A stretch of 10,372 nucleotides of DNA from Spirochaetales bacterium (GTDB lineage Bacteria; Spirochaetota; Spirochaetia; DSM-27196; SLST01). Location of the stretch: assembly GCA_028284845.1 (NCBI GenBank), contig JANQQY010000482.1, positions 1 to 10,372 of the forward strand, given 5' to 3'. The first letter of the stretch is position 1, and each line of letters opens with the position of its first letter. The translations under genes and the position numbers were made by a program. Shown here in pieces: positions 6,477 through 10,372 of the stretch. The notes under the pieces were generated by a model, which was not told the DNA's origin, did not search any database, and saw nothing but the letters and a program-made list of their open reading frames with translations.

Positions 6477-7484
6477 ATGAAACGCGTATTCGCATTGGTT
6501 GTGGCGCTGGCACTGGTTGCCGGGTTCGCATTCGCTGCCGCAGAGCAGGAGTTCCCTGCCCGCGACATTACAACGATCGTTGTGTGGGGTGCCGGTGGCG
6601 GCACGGACACGTCGGTTCGTGTGATCATGGGCGAGATGGCTAACGAGCTTGGCGTGCCAATCAACGTCATCAATGTTACGGGCGGCAGCGCCGGTTCGGT
6701 CGGAATGGCAGAAGCCTACTCCAGAGATGCCGATGGCTACACGCTCGCGGGTCTCTCGGAGTCGAACACCACGACCGGTGTCATGGTCGCCGACTGGGAC
6801 AACACGGTCGATGTATGGGATTGGTTCCTCGTTGGTGGATCACCTGACGTCGTCAGCGTCACCCCGGATCTCCCCTACGAGACGATCGATGACCTCGTGG
6901 CAGCCGCCCAGGCAGCTCCAGGCTCGATCAAGGCCGGCGCCGGTGGCGCAGGTTCGATACACCACGTCAATCTGCTCGCATTCGAGCAGGGCTCAGGCGC
7001 AGACTTCGACTTTATTCCGTACGACGGCTCGGCTCCCAGCCAGAACGCGGCGATGACTGGTGAAGTTCAGCTCGTCGTGACCTCTGTTGCAGAGCAGGCT
7101 GAGCTCATTCGCGCCGGTCGACTTCGGCCACTCGCGGTCCTCGTTCCGGATGCATTCACCATCTCCGGTCAGACCATTCCATCTGCATTCGACACGATTC
7201 CAGCGCTCGCTGAGGTGCTCCCCATCCAGCAGGCGATTGGCTTTGCGATTCGAGCGGACGCCCCAGAAGAGGTGAAGGCGAAGATCGGTGAAGCCTTTGA
7301 GGCCGCCATGCAGAGTGACACCGTACAGCAGTTCGGCGAAGAGCGATTCTACGTTCTCTCCGGAGCGTACGGTGACGAGGCAAAGGAGATCATGCAGGGT
7401 CTTCAGAGCTCTCTCTCATGGGCCGTCTGGGAACAGGGTATTGGCGTGGACGATCCGGCATCGCTGGGTATTCCCCGACCGTAG
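6477..7484 (+). CDS. TTT-family periplasmic solute-binding protein (TctC/Bug type)
   Basis: A 335-residue extracytoplasmic binding protein of the tripartite tricarboxylate transporter family. Residues 1-20 are a typical signal peptide (MKR, hydrophobic core, FAFA) with likely cleavage near residues 20-22. The mature part starts with the family layout: FPARDITTIVVWGAGGGTDTSVR, then VTGGSAGSVGM and DADGYTL (residues 84-90), and the IPYDGSAPSQNAAMTGEVQ block at 180-198 that lines the carboxylate site. The start has AGGAGG seven bases upstream. It is the first gene of the transporter operon, under operator 3, and is followed by an intrinsic terminator that should leave it more abundant than the membrane subunits. 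Ligands in this family are carboxylates or sugar acids; the precise one is not readable. Confidence 0.93.
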   Translation: MKRVFALVVALALVAGFAFAAAEQEFPARDITTIVVWGAGGGTDTSVRVIMGEMANELGVPINVINVTGGSAGSVGMAEAYSRDADGYTLAGLSESNTTTGVMVADWDNTVDVWDWFLVGGSPDVVSVTPDLPYETIDDLVAAAQAAPGSIKAGAGGAGSIHHVNLLAFEQGSGADFDFIPYDGSAPSQNAAMTGEVQLVVTSVAEQAELIRAGRLRPLAVLVPDAFTISGQTIPSAFDTIPALAEVLPIQQAIGFAIRADAPEEVKAKIGEAFEAAMQSDTVQQFGEERFYVLSGAYGDEAKEIMQGLQSSLSWAVWEQGIGVDDPASLGIPRP

Positions 7485-7504
7485 CAGATCAAGTAGAAGT
7501 GAGA

Positions 7505-7533
7505 GGGTGCCGGCTGGCCGGCACCCTTTTTTT
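7505..7533 (+). terminator. Intrinsic terminator between binding-protein and membrane-subunit genes
   Basis: GGGTGCCGGC (7505-7514) and GCCGGCACCC (7517-7526) form a perfect inverted repeat, realistically a nine-pair stem with a four-base loop, followed by seven T at 7527-7533. The next gene's AGGAGGT begins directly after the T-run. Partial termination would lower expression of the membrane subunits relative to the binding protein. Confidence 0.9.
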
Positions 7534-7544
7534 AGGAGGTCACC

Positions 7545-8291
7545 ATGATGGAGAAGAAGCAGCTCCGGAAAGCAGACTTTGTCACGAGCATCCTGTTGAT
7601 CCTGTTTGGCATCTGGGAGCTCGCTCAGTCGTTCCAGATGCCGATGCGAGACACGTACGGCGGCGTTCGGAACGTCTGGTACGTCTCGCCCGCTTTGATG
7701 CCGCTCGTTATTGGATTTGGAGTCATCATTCTTGGGGCGGTTCTCATGATCAACTCGATTCGAACCGGGGGCGCGGCAGACTTCATCAAAAGCGTGCAGT
7801 CGTTCTCGCTGAAGATCTCAGATTCCGGTGTTCGCTTCATCGGAACTCTTCTCGCGATTGGGACCTTCGTCTACCTGCTGATTCCTCGCGTCGACTTCTT
7901 TATGTCGATCGTTTTCTTTCTCTCGTTTTTTATTCCCGCATTCGCCTTTGATTCGGGCGAGGATCTGAAGAAGCTGATGGTCTTCTACGGCGGCGTCTGC
8001 CTGATCATGGTGATCCTGTTTATCACGCCCGCAGCCGACGCTCTGAACGCGCTCTTTATGTTCGCGACCGACGTTCTCATCCTCATTGCCACCATAGGCC
8101 TCAACATCTACGCCGCACGGCTCGCGAAGGGTGACGACACAAAGCGGAGCAGGTTCCGGACTGGTCTCATCGTCGCGATCGTGACGCCTCTCGTACTCAC
8201 ACCGGTCTTCCGGTTTTTCCTTCTTGTTCCGCTCCCTCATGAGGGCGGAATCGTTCAACTCATGCAAATCATCTACTACTCACTGAGATAA
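7545..8291 (+). CDS. TTT-family small membrane subunit (TctB-like), enlarged
   Basis: A 248-residue membrane protein in the place of the TTT small subunit. About seven hydrophobic helices are visible: residues 12-30, 49-70, 97-113, 117-135, 143-162, 168-190 and 205-227. TctB proteins usually have about 150 residues and four helices. The first pair (ADFVTSILLILFGIWEL and SPALMPLVIGFGVIILGAVL) and the ending FRFFLLVPLPHEGG resemble normal TctB, so the extra length lies in the middle. The AGGAGGT at 7534-7540 favours the first of two adjacent ATG codons. The stop is two bases before the large-subunit start, so translation is probably coupled. The function of the small subunit is poorly known but it is required for transport. 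Confidence 0.82.
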   Translation: MMEKKQLRKADFVTSILLILFGIWELAQSFQMPMRDTYGGVRNVWYVSPALMPLVIGFGVIILGAVLMINSIRTGGAADFIKSVQSFSLKISDSGVRFIGTLLAIGTFVYLLIPRVDFFMSIVFFLSFFIPAFAFDSGEDLKKLMVFYGGVCLIMVILFITPAADALNALFMFATDVLILIATIGLNIYAARLAKGDDTKRSRFRTGLIVAIVTPLVLTPVFRFFLLVPLPHEGGIVQLMQIIYYSLR

Positions 8292-8293
8292 TC

Positions 8294-9853
8294 ATGGAAG
8301 CACTCAACGCACTCGGCGGATTCTTCACAAGCATAGGCGGACTCGTTGCTGATCCCATCAACCTGCTCGTCCTCTTTGGCGCTGTTGTCATGGGCATCAT
8401 CTTTGGTGCGACGCCCGGACTGACCGCGACACTCGGCGTCGCGCTTCTGACGACACTCACCTACGGCATGAACCAGTCAACGGCGATGATCGCGCTCCTC
8501 GCTATCTACGTCGGCGGCGTCTACGGCGGCTCATACGCCTCTATCCTGATCAATATCCCCGGCACAGCCGCCGCGGCCGCGACTGCCTTGGACGGGTACC
8601 CCATTGCCATGCGCGGCGAGGGCGGGCGAGCGCTCGGCCTGACTACCACCGCGAGCGCCATTGGGACGATCATCGGAATGATCTTTGTTGTGAGCCTCTC
8701 ACCCCTTATCAGCGAGCTGGCTCTGCAGTTCACCTCTTTCGAGTTCTTCTTACTCGCCTTCTTTGGCATCATTATCAGCGGAACACTTACCAGCCCGGAC
8801 CTTGTCTACAAGGGATGGATCGCGGGCTTCCTCGGGCTCTTCCTTGCGATGGTCGGGCGCGACGCGCTCCAGTTCTACCCTCGGTTCACCTTTGGGAACA
8901 GTCAGCTTGACGGCGGACTTGAAGTCGTGCCGGTACTTATTGGAGCGTTCGGCATTCCGCAGATCATCCAGGTCCTCAAGGACAAGTTCGTCCCAAAACA
9001 GGCAGCCAAACTCGATCGCATTGTCCCGGACTTCAAGACGATCGGCAGAAACTTCAAGCACATCATCCGATCTGCGCTGATTGGTGTTGGCATTGGTGCG
9101 GTGCCCGGAATTGGTGAAGACATCGCCGGCTGGGTCAGCTACGGCACCGCGAAAAATGCGTCCAAGACGCCGGAGCAGTTCGGGAAGGGCTCGTATGAAG
9201 CAGTGGTCTCAACGGAGACGGCAAACAACGCATGTATTGGCGGCGCGATGATTCCACTTCTGAGCCTAGGTGTTCCGGGTAGCCCTCCGGCGGCAATGCT
9301 CTTGGGCGCACTCATGCTCCATGGAGTCGCCCCAGGACCGATGCTCCGCATCGATCACCCGGGCTTTATTGGCGAGATCAGCGCGATTCTTCTGCTCGCG
9401 TCAATTGCGATGTGGATCGCCGGCATGCTTCTCGCGAAGCAGGTAGTCAAGGTCCTGCGGATTCCGCCGGCTATCTTTATGCCCATCATCGCAGTCCTCG
9501 CCGTGATCGGCAGCTACGCATTGGGCACGAAGGTCTTCAACCTCTACCTCATGGTCCCGGTTGGAATCATCGCCTACTTCCTCACAGAAATGGGCTATCC
9601 CATCGCCCCGCTGGTCATCGGCGTGATTCTGGGACCGATGGCCGACCAGAACCTCAGACGCGGTCTGATGATTTCGGGCGGCAGTTTCGCACCCATCTTC
9701 ACTCGGCCGGTTGCACTTATCCTCTTCCTCGTTATCGTGTTCACCATCGTGAGCCAGTTGCCGTTCTACAAGAGATGGATGGGCGACCTCCGATCACGGG
9801 TCGCTGAACGCCGGCAGGCGCGAAGCTCGTCCGGAGCAAACAAGCCGGAGTAG
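8294..9853 (+). CDS. TTT-family large membrane subunit (TctA-like permease)
   Basis: A 519-residue polytopic membrane protein of normal TctA length, with about eleven or twelve hydrophobic helices. The diagnostic motif GATPGLTATLG is at residues 38-48, and YVGGVYGGSYASILINIPGT at about 72-91 is the conserved loop thought to form the substrate path. A second repeat half carries GAVPGIGEDIAGW and SLGVPGSPPAAMLLGA, the internal duplication typical of the family. It translocates the bound carboxylate using an ion gradient, together with the small subunit and binding protein. It starts two bases after the previous stop and lacks a clear Shine-Dalgarno, so it probably depends on coupling. The C-terminal tail is basic and polar. 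Confidence 0.95.
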   Translation: MEALNALGGFFTSIGGLVADPINLLVLFGAVVMGIIFGATPGLTATLGVALLTTLTYGMNQSTAMIALLAIYVGGVYGGSYASILINIPGTAAAAATALDGYPIAMRGEGGRALGLTTTASAIGTIIGMIFVVSLSPLISELALQFTSFEFFLLAFFGIIISGTLTSPDLVYKGWIAGFLGLFLAMVGRDALQFYPRFTFGNSQLDGGLEVVPVLIGAFGIPQIIQVLKDKFVPKQAAKLDRIVPDFKTIGRNFKHIIRSALIGVGIGAVPGIGEDIAGWVSYGTAKNASKTPEQFGKGSYEAVVSTETANNACIGGAMIPLLSLGVPGSPPAAMLLGALMLHGVAPGPMLRIDHPGFIGEISAILLLASIAMWIAGMLLAKQVVKVLRIPPAIFMPIIAVLAVIGSYALGTKVFNLYLMVPVGIIAYFLTEMGYPIAPLVIGVILGPMADQNLRRGLMISGGSFAPIFTRPVALILFLVIVFTIVSQLPFYKRWMGDLRSRVAERRQARSSSGANKPE

Positions 9854-9859
9854 GAGCAG

Positions 9860-9976
9860 ATGAAGACAACCGTGACGACAGGCGGGGTGGAGGTCAGAGT
9901 CGCTGCGGGCGAACAGTCGCGCGCAGCGATCCACCTCCGCAGCGGGCAGGTGATCGTAAAGAAGGAGACAGCATGA
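9860..9976 (+). CDS. Possible 38-residue protein between permease and dehydrogenase
   Basis: An ATG at 9860 follows TAGGAG by three bases and opens a 38-codon frame (MKTTVTTGGVEVRV..., ending VIVKKETA) that ends in TGA at 9974-9976, overlapping the dehydrogenase ATG as ATGA. It begins six bases after the permease stop, so the spacing is exactly that of an operon gene. The peptide is rich in Thr and Val with alternating polar and apolar residues, suggesting beta structure, and has no signal or membrane segment. I do not recognise it. It may be a real small protein, a coupling leader for the dehydrogenase, or a chance frame; the dehydrogenase has its own AAGGAG within it. Confidence 0.45.
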   Translation: MKTTVTTGGVEVRVAAGEQSRAAIHLRSGQVIVKKETA

Positions 9977-10372
9977 AGATAGTGGTACTCGACGGACACA
10001 CACTCAATCCGGGCGATCTTGACTGGTCGGCCCTTGAAGCCATTGGTGAGGTAACGATCTACGACCGGACCGGAACCGATGAATCGCTCATTGTGGAGCG
10101 GGCTTCCGGCGCGGAGATCGTTCTCACGAATAAGACCATTCTCAGCGCAGACACCATCGGCAAACTACCTGATCTGAAGTACATCGGTGTGCTTGCAACT
10201 GGTTTCAATACCGTGGACGGAGCTGCGGCCGCAGCACGTGGCATTCCGGTCGCGAACATTCCAACCTATGGGACCGACTCGGTTGCTGAAATGGTCTTCG
10301 CACACCTGCTGGGATTCGCGCGGCGGGTGGACAAGCACGCACACGATGTCGCGGCCGGCGGTTGGGCGAAGA
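9973..10372 (+). CDS. D-2-hydroxyacid dehydrogenase, 3' part outside the window
   Basis: Frame open from ATG 9973 to the right edge, 133 codons. The start MKIVVLDGHTLNPGDLDW is like that of the glycerate/hydroxypyruvate-type branch of NAD(P)-dependent D-2-hydroxyacid dehydrogenases. Landmarks of the catalytic domain include LTNKTILS (51-58), LKYIGVLATGFNTVD (68-82), IPVANIPTYGTDSVAEMV (91-108) and LLGFARRV. The Rossmann GxGxxG and the catalytic Arg, Glu and His lie beyond the window. It would interconvert a 2-oxo acid and a D-2-hydroxy acid in the cytoplasm. AAGGAG precedes the ATG by six bases. Its position directly behind the carboxylate transporter suggests it acts on the imported acid or a derivative. 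Confidence 0.9.
   Translation, partial: MKIVVLDGHTLNPGDLDWSALEAIGEVTIYDRTGTDESLIVERASGAEIVLTNKTILSADTIGKLPDLKYIGVLATGFNTVDGAAAAARGIPVANIPTYGTDSVAEMVFAHLLGFARRVDKHAHDVAAGGWAK

Overview
The window is GC-rich bacterial DNA by eye, densely coded, with no RNA gene, insertion sequence or CRISPR array that I could see. The alanine/valine-rich signal peptide of the solute-binding protein, an FN3-repeat lipoprotein and a carboxylate/sugar catabolic locus would suit a free-living spirochaete, but that is only an impression; no marker gene is present to fix the lineage.

Layout. (1) Positions 1-1817, minus strand: the 5' part of a long secreted lipoprotein with one N-terminal Ig/cadherin-like domain followed by at least five FN3-type modules; it continues beyond the left edge. 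(2) Positions 1888-5582, minus strand: a four-gene operon, transcribed right to left, encoding a xylose-isomerase-like TIM-barrel protein, the N- and C-terminal subunits of a split transketolase, and a second TIM-barrel protein. The first three genes are joined by 4-bp ATGA overlaps. (3) Positions 5583-5707: a divergent control region with two back-to-back sigma70-like promoters and two GTATAC-centred operators exactly 100 bp apart. (4) Positions 5708-6379, plus strand: a GntR/FCD-family regulator. (5) Positions 6403-6445: a third promoter with a perfect 14-bp palindromic operator. (6) Positions 6477-9853, plus strand: a complete tripartite tricarboxylate transporter (TTT): binding protein, small membrane subunit (unusually long) and large membrane subunit, with an intrinsic terminator after the binding-protein gene. 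(7) Positions 9860-9976: an unannotated-looking 38-codon ORF with its own Shine-Dalgarno, overlapping by ATGA (8) a D-2-hydroxyacid dehydrogenase that runs off the right edge.

Interpretation. The shared operator sequence at all three promoters makes this one regulon: an organic or sugar acid is probably imported by the TTT system, sensed by the FCD regulator, oxidised or reduced by the 2-hydroxyacid dehydrogenase, and isomerised and cleaved by the TIM-barrel enzymes and the two-subunit transketolase. Kinase and aldolase genes are absent from the window, so the pathway is incomplete here and its substrate cannot be named from sequence alone. Split transketolases in dedicated carbohydrate operons are known (for example apulose-4-phosphate and sulfofructose transketolases), but this combination with a TTT importer is not one I recognise as a described pathway.
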